NCBI RefSeq assembly: GCF_000004075.3
Contig: NC_026656.2
Coordinates: forward strand, 19,292,607 to 19,356,606
DNA from: Cucumis sativus
Taxonomy: Eukaryota > Streptophyta > Magnoliopsida > Cucurbitales > Cucurbitaceae
Reading direction: 5' to 3'
Length of the DNA: 64,000 nt
The position numbers and the translations under genes were made by a program. The first letter of the stretch is position 1. Every line of letters begins with the position of its first letter. The notes below the pieces were generated by a model. It worked only from the letters and a program-made list of their open reading frames with translations. It searched no databases and had not been told where the DNA came from. Of this stretch, positions 50,849-62,481 are shown one piece after another.

Positions 50849-51078
50849 GAATATAGCAAAATTTTAAAAAAATTTCAAATATAGCAAAACTATAACTGAT
50901 AGACTTGTGTCGCTGATACACTTCGTATAATCAATCAGTGATAAACTGATATTTGCAACATGGTCTATCGTTGATAGACTCATATAATTGATAGAATTTG
51001 ACAAATTTTACTATATTTACAAAATTTTAAAATGTTGTTATATACTTAGTTATTTTGAATCTAATCGTTAAATTTGCG
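50849..51078 (+). repeat. dispersed about 235-bp repeat, copy 2
   Basis: Counterpart of 44244-44480 in the same orientation. It contains the palindrome-like motifs ACTGATAGACTTGTGTCGCT and GGTCTATCGTTGATAGACTC and ends with the TTGTTATATACTTAG block. Non-coding. Confidence 0.6.
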
Positions 51079-51529
51079 ACTATTACCTGTTTTTATTACA
51101 TATCCACGGGACCCATCTTCAATCTTCACACGTAAATAAGAGAGGGACAAATTTGTTTTAGGCCCATATAAACTTGGGCCAGTTGTACCATGACTTCCCA
51201 AGTGTATTCGGCCATATTTTGTTGGGCTCACGAAAGATCATCGTGGTGTGGTTGTCAAATATTTTACGGACCAATCCAACTGAGCATGAGAATTTTAGGA
51301 AGTCCAGAGTACATTTTTGGGAGAAACAAGTAGATAATAGACAAGGTATTTTAAGCAAGATGAACTAAAATTCTATAATATATTACAAAATTGACCTAAA
51401 TTTCTCAATTCTTTTAGGAATGTCTTAAATTAACTAATATTTTACACAAATATAGAATCCAAATAACCAATTTATTCATCGTTATTATTAATAATATATT
51501 AAAAATTTTAAAAATATATCATGTTTAAA

Positions 51530-53345
51530 ATAAGCATTTATTAGATATAATTATGATAGATGATTAAATTTTATTACAGTAATATTAATAATAAAAATTG
51601 TCCATTAATTAGTTTTTTTATGACTTTGTTAAAAATTTATCCACTTCTGATTTTTCTTTCACTTTCTTTGGTCTTGTATTATTTTTCATATATTTTACAT
51701 AAATATAGTATATATTGAATAATACTAATGAAATGTTCTTATATCAATTTGTATATGCATTTTATTTAAATATTCATATCATACGTAGTAAATAATACGT
51801 TATGTTTGAAATAATATTGATTATGTATGAAAGTTGTTTATGTTTACATGAATATGAATGAGAAAAAAAATGGTTTAATGTTAAATTGGTTAATGAATAG
51901 TATATATGAAACAATACATTGTATATTTTATTAACGAAAGGTTATGCTATCCGTTTGTTAAATTGATTTTTGTATTTTACTTCAAATATTCATTTTATAT
52001 GTAATAATTAATAAGTTATGTTTGAAATAATAGTTATTACGGTATATTATAGTATATGTTGTTCATTTGAGGTTAGTAAAAATTTATATTTTGTATTCGA
52101 AATACACTATGGTATATTGAGTATATCGAAGATAACATCATCTATGTACTATTGAATATATGAAATAGTATATGTACGTGATAAATCACATAAGATATAT
52201 GTATTATGCAATAGTATATGTGTATGAATTAAAAAAAACAATGATCGAATACATAATCCATGTTAAATGCAGTAAGAAAAAACACATAACATTAAAAAAA
52301 TATGTGTATGTATTATTAAATATATGCAGTAATATATATGTAATAAATCACAAAACATAAATGGATTATTCAGTGGCATATATGTAAAAAACATATAAAA
52401 TAAATAAATAAATATATAATATGTGTATATATATGCAGTAAGAAAAATCACAACATAAAAAGTAACATGTATGTGTATTATTGAATATATGCAATAGTAT
52501 ATATTTTAAAAATAACATAACATAAATTTGCTATTTAGTGGTATACTATAATATACGAACGACGAGACATTTAATAAAAATTGTATGTCAAACATGACAG
52601 AAAGATGAACTGAACAATAAAAAATTAAACAAGATATAAGGAACATGACCGAAGTATATGTTACGAAACTAAAAAAAAAAACAAACTTTTTTAAGAAAAA
52701 AATATATATGTACGAAATGAAAGAATAAATAATACACATGTGATATTGTATATATGTGTCAGCAAAATATCGGTAAAGTACGAATTTTGAAGAAAAGAAA
52801 AACGAAAGTAATTGATTGAAATTTGAAGAAAAATAAAGTAATTAAGGAAGACAACTAACCGAAATTTGTATACTGAACGAAATTTCGAAATAAACTAAAG
52901 AACCGATACTAATAACAACAATATTGATGGAATAAACGATCGAAATTGAATTATGAAGAAAATATTCGCGGATGTCAGAATTTTTATTTCAAAATGTTAA
53001 AGGATGATGCAAATAATGATATAATTTTATTTTTAATCACTAAATAATTTCGTATTAAAAAGATTTCATTTTACATTTAATTAATAAAATACTTATATTA
53101 ATTTTCATAATAAATTTATACGGTTAGGCTAAATAAAAAAGTTGTGAATTTAGTATAACATAAATAAAGAAATCATTTGAATTTTATTTAAAAAAGTTAT
53201 ACATAATTAATAATTATTATACAGTTATAAATATTCTAAAAATTTAAAAAACCTAATCAACAAAGTAAATTACAATTTAGTACATTTGTAAAATTAAATC
53301 TATCGTAATAGATTTAGATATTTTGTCTAAATATTTCTAAAAGAT
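51530..53345 (-). repeat. right arm of a large diverged inverted repeat
   Basis: The reverse complement matches 44670-46425 end to end at what looks like roughly three quarters identity or better, with a near-identical block around ATGTAAACATAAACAACTTT (reverse strand of about 51822-51841). This arm has more copies of the internal ATTACATATATATTACTGCA-type subrepeat than the left arm. The arms are separated by about 5.1 kb containing the coiled-coil and membrane-protein genes. Confidence 0.75.
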
Positions 53346-53896
53346 ATATAAGAGAGAATCTACATTACTAGATTTGGATATAATATCGCATATCTTTGTG
53401 CAATCTTAGTAAATCATCCAATCAAATTTTGACAGGTTATAAATATTTTGTACTTACTTTATTAAATATTCTATTTATTTGTTAGAATGTGAGTAACTAG
53501 AATTATTACTTGATCTGGACTAGGGGAAGGAAGTCCAACCCTTTCTTCTCGGAACACTTTTATTTTATCTAAATAATATTAGGAAAAACGAAATACCAAA
53601 GATAACCTCGAGCTGAAAACAACGAACGAAGAAAAAGGCTAAAACCCCAGAGAAGCATCTTGAATGTCCATCTAAAACACACGTGTCACACAGCCCCATC
53701 CTTTTACAAAATCTTTTCATATTTGATTTTGTGAAAGCCAGTCCGGAAGCGATTCCTACTCCTCTTCTTATTCTTCGGCTTTCGCTTCCTCCGTGGTTCT
53801 ATAAATCCCCATTCTCTTCCATCCTTCCATGCATTTTCTCTTTCTCTCAACTTTCACGTCCATTCTTTCAATCAAAATCAACAGATTGATTTCTCA
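53346..53896 (+). promoter_or_regulatory. promoter region of unknown-family gene A
   Basis: From about 53515 onward the sequence is recognisably similar to the DNA before gene B (56655-57147), including AGTCCAACCCTTTCTTCT. It carries a G-box/ABRE-type ACACGTGTCAC at 53680-53690 and a TATAAAT box at 53800-53806, about 90 bp before the start codon. Confidence 0.6.
53679..53690 (+). promoter_or_regulatory. G-box/ABRE-like element, gene A
   Basis: CACACGTGTCAC. The ACGTGTC core is the abscisic-acid response element bound by bZIP factors. It is kept at the equivalent position upstream of the paralogue. Confidence 0.6.
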
Positions 53897-55036
53897 ATGG
53901 CTTCCACTCGTGGAGGCTCCATCTCCCTCAATTCCGACGACTTCACCCCTGAAGACCACAAAGTCGCTGATATCCTCAAAGAATTACCTCTTCTCATTCA
54001 AAAATCCGAATTCTCTCTTGGATTACCCCCTTCCTGGCCTATCCGACGCAAGAGATCCGCCGTCGTTTCCCCGCTGGGCTGTTCAACAGTCGTCGCTCAA
54101 CCGCCGCCTCCTCCATCGTCATCCGAGGAAGATAAGGAAACTAGCCCTACTACTCCACTTTCACTCGACTCATTGACCTTGTCAAGGAGTGAGTCCGATG
54201 AGAATATTGCCAACGTCAAGGTTTCCAAGAGGAAAGCCCCACTCGCTAAGGTTTTTTTTTTAGCTACTATTAGTGTCTTCATTATTCTTCTTAATTTTCC
54301 CCCAATTTTTGGTCTTGTTGAGGTTCTTGAATTTCTTTTTGAAACCTAATTTTAGCGTTTTTGTGTTATTTCATTTGGGATATTGGAATCAGAAATTTAA
54401 ATGTGCGGAATCCGTTGATAAATTGACCCACCAGAATCAAGCTCTGGGAGAGGTCAGTTCTTCTTCCTTATTTGTCTTGTAGCAAAGTTTTTGTTTACTT
54501 TCGATGCTATCATCTTCTTCTCTGCTTTTGTTTACTTTATTAACTTTTATTCCATCACTTAAACACAACAGAACTTTGAAGCTAAGAAGCAACGTTTTGC
54601 TCATCCGAAAACTATCAATTCTGAGTTGAAGGCCAAGAAGCAAGAGGCTTCCATGATTCTTGGTGGTTCCACTAACCGATCAGAAATTCCCGAAAATGGG
54701 ACCTCAACTTCGGGTACGAAATCCTCAGACTTAAATATGGAGAACAATCTCCATGAATGTGAACCGTCGACGAAGAACCAGACAGCTCCAATGGCAGAAC
54801 AGAGTAACGATAACCAGAACCACCAAATTCCAATTGATGAAATTCCTTTACTGGACCTTATGGGGATTCCTGATTTGAACTTAACTGTAGAACAAAATTG
54901 TCGGGTAAATTACAAAAAACAGTTGGCTGCCAAAGCAAGACAGAACAGGGCTCGAATCTGTAAGAATAAGAGGAACAAGAAGAACAAGAGGAACAAGAGG
55001 AATAAGAGGAACAACGGCAATGGCCCTGCAAATTAA
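53897..55036 (+). CDS. plant protein of unknown function, tandem copy A
   Basis: Three exons, 53897-54250, 54393-54452 and 54572-55036, encode 292 residues. Blocks shared with copy B: an N-terminal acidic start (SLNSDDFTPEDHKVADIL), LPLLIQKSEFSLGL, then PSWPIRRKRSAV; a Pro/Ser-rich stretch with SPTTPLSLDSL and SRSESDEN; a short helical region split over the small exons (KLTHQNQALGE, INSELKAKKQE); an Asn/Gln-rich linker; and a C-terminal GIPDLNLTVEQN, whose DLNL resembles an EAR repression motif, followed by LAAKARQNRARI. The tail is a run of Lys/Arg/Asn repeats (KRNKKNKRNKRNKRN). I do not recognise a named family. Nuclear location is plausible from the basic tail and the EAR-like motif. The intron present in copy B between KKQE and ILGG is absent here; nine bases coding Ala-Ser-Met stand at that point. 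Confidence 0.82.
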
Positions 55037-57147
55037 CAATCCCAATTCCACAATTTTTCCATTTTTTAGATTCAATCAATCAATTGTATGGGAGAACTGT
55101 TTTGAATCTTGGGGTAGTTTTGTTTCCCTTGATTAATTGAGTTACTCGAACTGTGAAGGTAGATAGAATCTGGATAGATATATATATATGTGTATATATA
55201 TTAGTTTCTTTCTTTTTTATTATTAAAGTATAAATAATAGAAGTTTATTTTCTTTCTTTTTTGAGCTATTTGGATGGAGAGCTACTTTGTTGTTGAAAAT
55301 GGTGACAGCAATATATAGAATTTCTTGTATTAGTATTAGTTGCAAAAAAAAAAAAAAATAACAATTCTGATAATAAATAATATAATACAGTTATTCTTGA
55401 TTTTTTGGGTTCAACTAATTATGGTAATTTCAACATTCAATTGCAGATGCAAAATTGAGTAATTTTTGTTCTTTTGTTTTTATTTAAAGCTTAATAATCT
55501 TAACATTCCCTAAGTGGGGGATAATTTTCAAATTAATTTATTAATCTACTTATGAGATTTTACTAAAAATCACGTACAATAGTCAGGAATAGCATAAAAA
55601 TTGTACACAGTGCAGTAAAATTTTAAAATAGGTCGCTTGATGAATTTTTGTATAGTTGGAAAAGAATTTATATTTGACCTTTTCCTTAAAATACGTTTAA
55701 ATCATACTGTTTTATAAGAATCAAGTCGTTACAATTTATCATTTATTAAAATTTACGAATCAAATTGTAATGTAATATGAACTAAATGATTACCAATTGA
55801 AGTTAGGACGTTGCTTTCATAAAAGTTTAAAAACTAAAAATATTTTTTTAAGTTTAAAATGTTAATCAAGTTTAGTTTATATCTTTTGAGTAATAAGATG
55901 ATGAGACTACGATATGTATATAATAATCCAAACATATAGTTGTATAAAAATTATTTTTGAGTTAGTTTGGAGCAGTTTTTGTTATAGGAGGGATATTCTC
56001 TTAAATATTTTATAGATTATAAATTTATTACAATTCAACTAATTTCACTAAAAAATAACAAACTTATTGGATGGAGGAAGATTAAATTTTAGCAAATATT
56101 TCCACCTCCAAGATAATTTTTTATCTACTTTTTGTTCAAACAAAAAGGTCAAAAAAATTCAACTGAAAAAACAACTTTTAAAATTTTGCTTTTGCTTTTA
56201 AATTTTTTTGTAAAAATTCAACCACTATGCAAGAAAGATGCACAACATTATAAAAAAAATGAAGAGAAAATATAATTAGTTTTTATAAACAGAAAACAAA
56301 TGATTAACTAGGACTTAGTTTCTCATATTCTAAATTTATTCTTAAAATTAAAGAAGAATTATAAAACTGTTCCTGCAACAAATACTATTGGGTATTGACA
56401 CTATTTCAAACTCATTCACATTGTACGTTATTTACTTTCTAGCATCGTTTTTTATTATTATTTGCTATCGTGTTTATTACTAAATTTTTAAACTAAAATA
56501 GTTTATATATCAAACACATATTATTATAAATAAAACTAAAATAATTTATAATATAAACACAATCTATTATAATTGAGCCAAATAGAGTAGGATTGCAATA
56601 ACCAACTTCTTAACTCAAACAAAAAAAAAGTTAATCCAATTTGGAACATAATTGTAACTAGGAGGTCCAAACCCTTTCTTCTAAGTGCACATTTTTCTTA
56701 GACATTTTCAAATATATTGTCTATAAACTATTATTTTGAACCATTTTTCCATTTATAATCCTTTCCTTTTTTTTTCTCTCTCTTTATAAATAATAAAAAA
56801 TAAAATAAAAGAAGAAAATACCAAAAATAGCCTGGAGGTGAGGACGTGGAGAAGAAAAGAAAACACGGGACGAATAAAAGGCTTAAACCCTAGAGTACCA
56901 TCCTGAATCTCCATCTATTCGACACGTGTCACAAAGCCACATCCCCTTCTCCAAAATCCTTTCCTATTTTGTTTTGCGAAACCCAGTCCCCAAGTAACAC
57001 CATTCTCCTCCTCTTCCTCTTCCTCTACCTCTTCTTCTTCCTCCGGTGTTCTATTAATCCCTAAACCCCTTCTCTTCCATGGAATTTCTCTTCATCTGAA
57101 CTTTCACTCACCAATTCTTTCGATCAAACCAAATAGATCGATTCTCC
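55037..57147. other. spacer between tandem copies, including promoter of copy B
   Basis: The first 300-400 bp are the 3' flank of copy A and resemble the 3' flank of copy B (GGGGTAGTTTT, TTGGGTTACTC-like blocks). About 1.2 kb of AT-rich DNA follows, and from about 56655 the duplicated upstream region of copy B begins. The TATA position of copy A (TATAAAT) reads TATTAAT at 57052-57058 in copy B. A CT-rich leader runs over 57000-57050. Confidence 0.6.
56921..56932 (+). promoter_or_regulatory. G-box/ABRE-like element, gene B
   Basis: GACACGTGTCAC, a perfect palindromic G-box with the ABRE core, at the position matching the element before copy A. Confidence 0.65.
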
Positions 57148-58410
57148 ATGGCTTCCACTTCTTCCACTCATCAATGCTCCATCTCCTTCGATTCCGACGA
57201 CTTCTCCCCTGAAGAACACTTCGTCGCTCAAATCCTCCAACAATTACCTCTTCTCATTCAACAATCCCACTTCTCTCTTGGCCTATCACCTTCCTGGCCT
57301 ATCCGACGCAAGAGATCCGCCGTCGATTCCCCGCCGGACACGTCCTCCCTCATCACTCAACCGCCGCTTCCACCACCACCTTGTCTACCGTCGTCCGAGA
57401 GAGAAAAGGAGTCTAGTCCAACTACTCCGCTTTCACTCCACTCCTTGCCCTTGTCAAGGAGTGAATCTGATGAGAATACTACTATTGCTAAGGTCTCCAA
57501 GAAGAAAGCCCCTGTCGATAAGGTCTCTCATTAATTATAATGCCTCTTCATTCTTCTTCTTTAATTTTTCCCCAAATTTAAGTTTATTGAATTTCTTTTA
57601 AACCCTAATTTTAGGGATTTTGTGTTCTCGGGGTTCTGATTCTGTGTTTTTTGGATCTTGAAATCAGAAATCTCAGTATTTGGAAACCATAGAGAAATTA
57701 ACCCACCAGAAACAAGCTCTGGAAGGGGTGAGTTCTTCTTCTTTTGTCATTTAGTAGCAATTTTTTTTGTTTACTTTTGATGCCCTCATAAGCATTATTT
57801 CCTTCTTCCTACAGTTTATTTTCTTAATTTTTTTTTCACTTAAACATAACAACAGGACATTGAAGCTATGAAGCGACATTTTATCAATCTGAAAACTATA
57901 AATTCGGAGTTGAAAGCCAAAAAGCAAGAGGTTTGTTCCTATTTTAATCTTATTTGAATTATTTTCCCTTTTTTGTGGGCTCTGTTGAATATGTATATCT
58001 CTTTTCTCGAACAGATTCTGGGTGGTTTCAGTAATCTATCAGTAAATCCAAAATTTGGGACCTCAACTTCGGTCGCCATGGAAATAGCTAAGTTAACAGT
58101 GAAATCCTCAGACTCAAATGTGGAGAATAATCACGATGAATGTGAACCGTCGATGAAGAATCAGACGGTTCCAGTGGCAGAACAGAGCAACAGTATTCAG
58201 AATTACCAAATTCCAATTGGGGGAATTCCTTTGTATGATCCTTCATTGGGCCCAATGGGGATTCCTGATTTGAACCTCTCTTTGGAAGATATTCTTCATA
58301 AGAATTACACAAAATATTTGGCTGCTAAAGCAAGACAAAACAGAATTCAGATCTGGAAAAACAAGAACAACAACAACAACAACAATGGAGCTCCCAAATT
58401 GCAATCCTAA
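57148..58410 (+). CDS. plant protein of unknown function, tandem copy B
   Basis: Four exons, 57148-57522, 57668-57727, 57856-57930 and 58015-58410, encode 301 residues. Copy B parallels copy A in order and spacing: SFDSDDFSPEEHFVAQIL, LPLLIQQSHFSLGL, PSWPIRRKRSAVDSPP, a Pro-rich patch, SPTTPLSLHSL, SRSESDEN, a short coiled coil (LETIEKLTHQKQALEG, INSELKAKKQE), then GIPDLNLSLEDI (EAR-like DLNL) and LAAKARQNRIQI. It ends in an Asn run (NKNNNNNNNGAPKLQS) encoded by AAC repeats where copy A has Lys/Arg/Asn repeats. The 84-bp third intron has a GTTTGT donor and an ACAG acceptor. Function unknown. Both copies seem intact and expressible. Confidence 0.85.
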
Positions 58411-61400
58411 TTCCACTATTTTCCTCCTTTTTTTTTCTTTTTAATCTTAGGATTCAATTCATCATTCACCAATCCCTGTTTTGATTCATGAATTGGGGTA
58501 GTTTTTAATTTTATTTTTTCAATTGGGTTACTCAAATTGTAAAGGTACAGAATCTCAGAGTAAGAGTAAGAGCTGACCCTGCTCCCAAATATTTCTCTTA
58601 ATATATATCTTGTGTTTTTTTTTTTCCTCTTTTCGTATATTCTTTAATTAAAGTATAAATAATAAAAGCTACTTCTTTTTCTTTTTTGGTGATTTTGAAT
58701 GTATTAGTTTGTTGCCAGAAAAGAACAATATTAAATAAATAAATAAAATTCCATTATTCAAATTTTGGCTTCTGACTAATTATGTTAATTCTAGCTATTC
58801 AGCTATTGAATTGGTGCTGTAAAATTGAACAATTTTTAGTTTTTAAATTAGGATTATCTATGATTGATGACTTTTCTTTTATCTTATTATATGGTGGGTT
58901 TATTTAGGGATGGCAATAATTTTGTTCCAGCCAGGGGAGTTTTTTTACCTAATATAATTAGTGTTTAGCATCTAATTAATGATGGTTTAATTTGTTCAGT
59001 CAATTAAAAAAGTAATTGGTATTTATTCGGTTGCATGACATTTCGATTCTAGGTTTAATATTTATAGTTTATATTTGAAGAATTTTGTTGACGTGTTTTT
59101 TAAATGAATTTGAAGAATTATTAATGTCAGTAAAGGTCTATTCAACTTTTAAAAAAATGCACCAAAATTATTTAGGACAAATTTTAGAACTTACAAAATA
59201 GTCTATTTTAGATTATAAACTTATAGCTAAATGATGACATTAATGTCTAGTTGTTTTCTTTTAAGGAAATGTGTAATTTAGATGAATTTATGTTAGAAGG
59301 ACAATTGAACCCTTCTCTTTCTTTTTTTTTTTTTTTTTTTAATTTTACATTTTTAACATCTTTTTATTAAAAATATAAACGAAATAATGTATGAAATTGA
59401 AATTATTTACAACTTTTCTACCATCATATAATTTCTTTTTAAAATTTTGTAAACAGTTCAATTTTTTATTACAATATTTAATTTTAATTTATCAGTGTAT
59501 TTCTAAAATTCTCATGATTGTATTTATTGATCGAATTTAAAATACTCCAATAGATATTTTAATTTCTTATTTTATATATAAAAGGTTAATGGGATGTTAA
59601 ATATTTTAAAATGAAAACAAAATTATGAGCATGTTTGGCGGACTCCCAAACAAAATAACCATAATTTCCTTAAGAAAACATATTTTTATTGCCTTAAGAA
59701 TCTTTGACCGGTGAGTGAAAATATAGCCATTATTGAATATCTTCTCACAGTATTATCCTCCCTTCGTTCAATTACAAAACAAACTTCTTTTATTATTTAA
59801 TATATGATGAGGGTATTTTAAATAATAATTCAAAATAAATTCCTCTCAGAGTTTTCTTTTTTTAGATTATAAATAATTATATACATATATTATAATTATT
59901 TTTTATAAATAAAATGTAATTCAAAGTTTAAAAAAGATGGAAGAAAATCTTTCACTTTATTGCGAGTCTAATTATAAATTTAAAATAAGGGAAATTAAGA
60001 AACATTTAGAAAAAAAAAACAGATAACATCCATCTTTTTTCTCTATCTTATGAATATGATAAAATTGACAACTATAAGACACTAATTATAGAGATATTAA
60101 AAAACTATTCGATGGTAATTATATAGTTATTGACTTTTAAATTGTTTGTTTTGCAATTTAAAAAACATAGTAGTGACATGAGTTATATTATCATAATCTT
60201 TTTTTTTTTATTTTTGCAAGAATTCCGGTTTAGCATTTTACAATGATTTCATTTGTTTTGGTTTGATTTGAAAATGTATGATTATTTTTTTCAAATTCTC
60301 AATTATGGTTCTTTATTTTATTTTATTTGTAAGAAATACTTTATTTTTCTATTTAAATTTTATAAAAATACAAAATTACAAAAGGGGAGCTTGATTTAAT
60401 TCTTGAAAATATATAATAAATAACAAATTTAATGTGTTTATAAGTTTAGTTTTAAGAAACATACATTAATTAATATTTTTTTTAAAAAAAACAAATTCTA
60501 TTACAAAACTCAAGTAAGTCATTTTCAACTCATGTGGAACACTCTAAAAATTTCAACACTTGATCAACACCTATCAAACGAAGGTTAGTGATACAGACTA
60601 TAAAGTAGGTTCATCATTTATTAGGCATGAATCAAACTTTTTTTTTAAAGTATGCTAAGACATTAACAGCATTTTAATAACTATATAATTAATTTGATTA
60701 TTGGCATATAGTTAATCGAAAAAAGAAAAAAGCGAATATACCGTATCAATCAATAAAATTACCATATTCACTGCCCTAACATTCATCATATTTGATTGAA
60801 ATGGAAACTCTATCTTGAAGATTTTCGGCCACCAAAGTAAAATGAACTTTTATTTTTTAAAAAAAAGGGTACAAATTTTAACTGTATTTTATTTTATCAG
60901 GACAACAATTTTCTGAAAGGGAAAAAAGTGGCTATATATTTGAAAAATAAACTTTCATATTCTTATGTTATTATGAATTCAGTCCAAGGACGTTTAAGTG
61001 TGTTAAATTACTTTATAAACTTTGTTGTAGATGGTCTCAAGAGGTAGATCCCATGACCGCTTAGTGAAACAACGATTAGAAAGTGCGTCTAGAGAGCCCA
61101 CAACACTATGTTGAGAAGTCTGAGTGATTTTACGACATGTAGAGAAATTTTTTATCAAGTCGTCCGCAAGCAACTCAAAGGAAGTTGGGACCCTTTGAAT
61201 AAATGTGGCCGAGTAATTGTACTGACACCTATATTAAATATAACTAGTGTATAAACAAAGATAATAATACATCATAAAACGTTTGAATTAAACACTAAAC
61301 AATCCCATGACATTTTGTTTGTTATATTGGGTAAATATTTTCAAACATGGTTTATAATAAAATTTTAATTTTAAATACAAAGATAAACTTCCTTTCAAAA

Positions 61401-62481
61401 ATAAAAGCGGGAAATTGTAGATTTTTTAGGAGTGATTATGGTAATTTTGACTATTGATTTGGTGCTCAGTAATATTTTTTTTACTATTCTTTTGTTTGGC
61501 AATTCATATATACACACTAATACACAAATGGAATATATATATTCAGACAAAAAATTGGACGTCAATATGATCGGTATATCTTCTTTTAGATTTAACCAAA
61601 TAATTACGTATTATTATTCTTTCTCTGTTTTTTCAATTTTTAGAAAATCGATTTATATTATTATTACATAAATCGGGTTTAAATTTGATTTGGTCATTGG
61701 GGGACGTATAGTATATGCCTCCAAGTCTTCGACAAGTTGAAGGTCTTCCGAAAACTTAAAATTTATAAAATTACACGTTTAATAAAATATGAAACTTTTA
61801 CACATCCATATATTGAATTATATTTGGTTAATTGTAACTTTTCAGATACATGAAAAAAAGATGGATCTTAATTATAATTATAAAATTTGAAATTTGTCGG
61901 AATCTTAATTATAATTATAAAATTTAAAATTTGTCGTGTAATGATAAATGGTCATTGAACACAAAAAAGAAAAGAAAATTGAATTTGGTGATTAAAAAAT
62001 ATTTTTAATATAAGGGTATTTTCTTTCGGAGCTAACAGCTCATAAGTTCCAATCCTCTCTATAGTCTTAAACGAGTTTTAGTGCACTTTAAAATACTTGT
62101 ATCTTGCACATAAATTAAAATATTTTTTTTAGAAAAAGGGAGAAGAATTTACGAGGTTAAAAATGATGAGATCAAACATTTCAGCACTATCCATTGAAAT
62201 TCTCAATAAAAATATAGACTGCACATTGACATTATTTTATTTAATAGAAAGAAAAGAAGATAGACCAACTACTAATAATACCCAACAAATAAGATGGAAG
62301 AAATAGAAAGAAAAAAGAGAACAAGCAAGAAATCCAATGAAATAAACACAAGGAATTCAACTTGAGAAACCAAAATGGAAGATGAAATAACAATCAAATC
62401 ACGCAGGCATTATCAAACCCAAGAAGAATAATATTTCACGAAAGCAGTAAAAAGAGGCAGAGATATAGTAAAAACCAATTA
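58411..62481. other. long AT-rich gene-free interval
   Basis: The first about 350 bp match the 3' flank of copy A. After that I find no supported gene over 3.5 kb. A 37-bp tandem duplication lies at 61866-61939. The ORF at 61432-61671 is AT-biased and motif-free. The last 200-300 bp are probably the 3' untranslated region of the tubulin gene. Confidence 0.55.
61866..61939. repeat. 37-bp tandem duplication
   Basis: Two adjacent copies of a unit containing ATCTTAATTATAATTATAAA and then TTTGTCG, with one clear difference. Confidence 0.85.

Larger units (their letters stand above)
49645..51529. other. membrane-protein promoter and AT-rich spacer
   Basis: The first 150 bp contain leader and promoter. 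The rest is AT-rich with no supported gene and includes a dispersed repeat at 50849-51078. A less AT-rich patch at about 51140-51360 gives short overlapping ORFs on both strands without recognisable motifs. Confidence 0.5.

Noticed and set aside
52172-52739. Tyr/Ile-rich ORFs on both strands
   Set aside because: They lie inside the right inverted-repeat arm and reflect its ATATAC-type subrepeats.
54097-55079. Minus-strand Ser/Cys-rich ORFs opposite the copy A gene
   Set aside because: Mirror images of the Pro-rich and Lys/Asn-repeat coding sequence on the plus strand.
61406-61413. GCGGGAAA, a full TTTCCCGC E2F consensus
   Set aside because: Not within a plausible promoter: it lies more than 1 kb beyond the 3' end of the tubulin gene and 3 kb past copy B.
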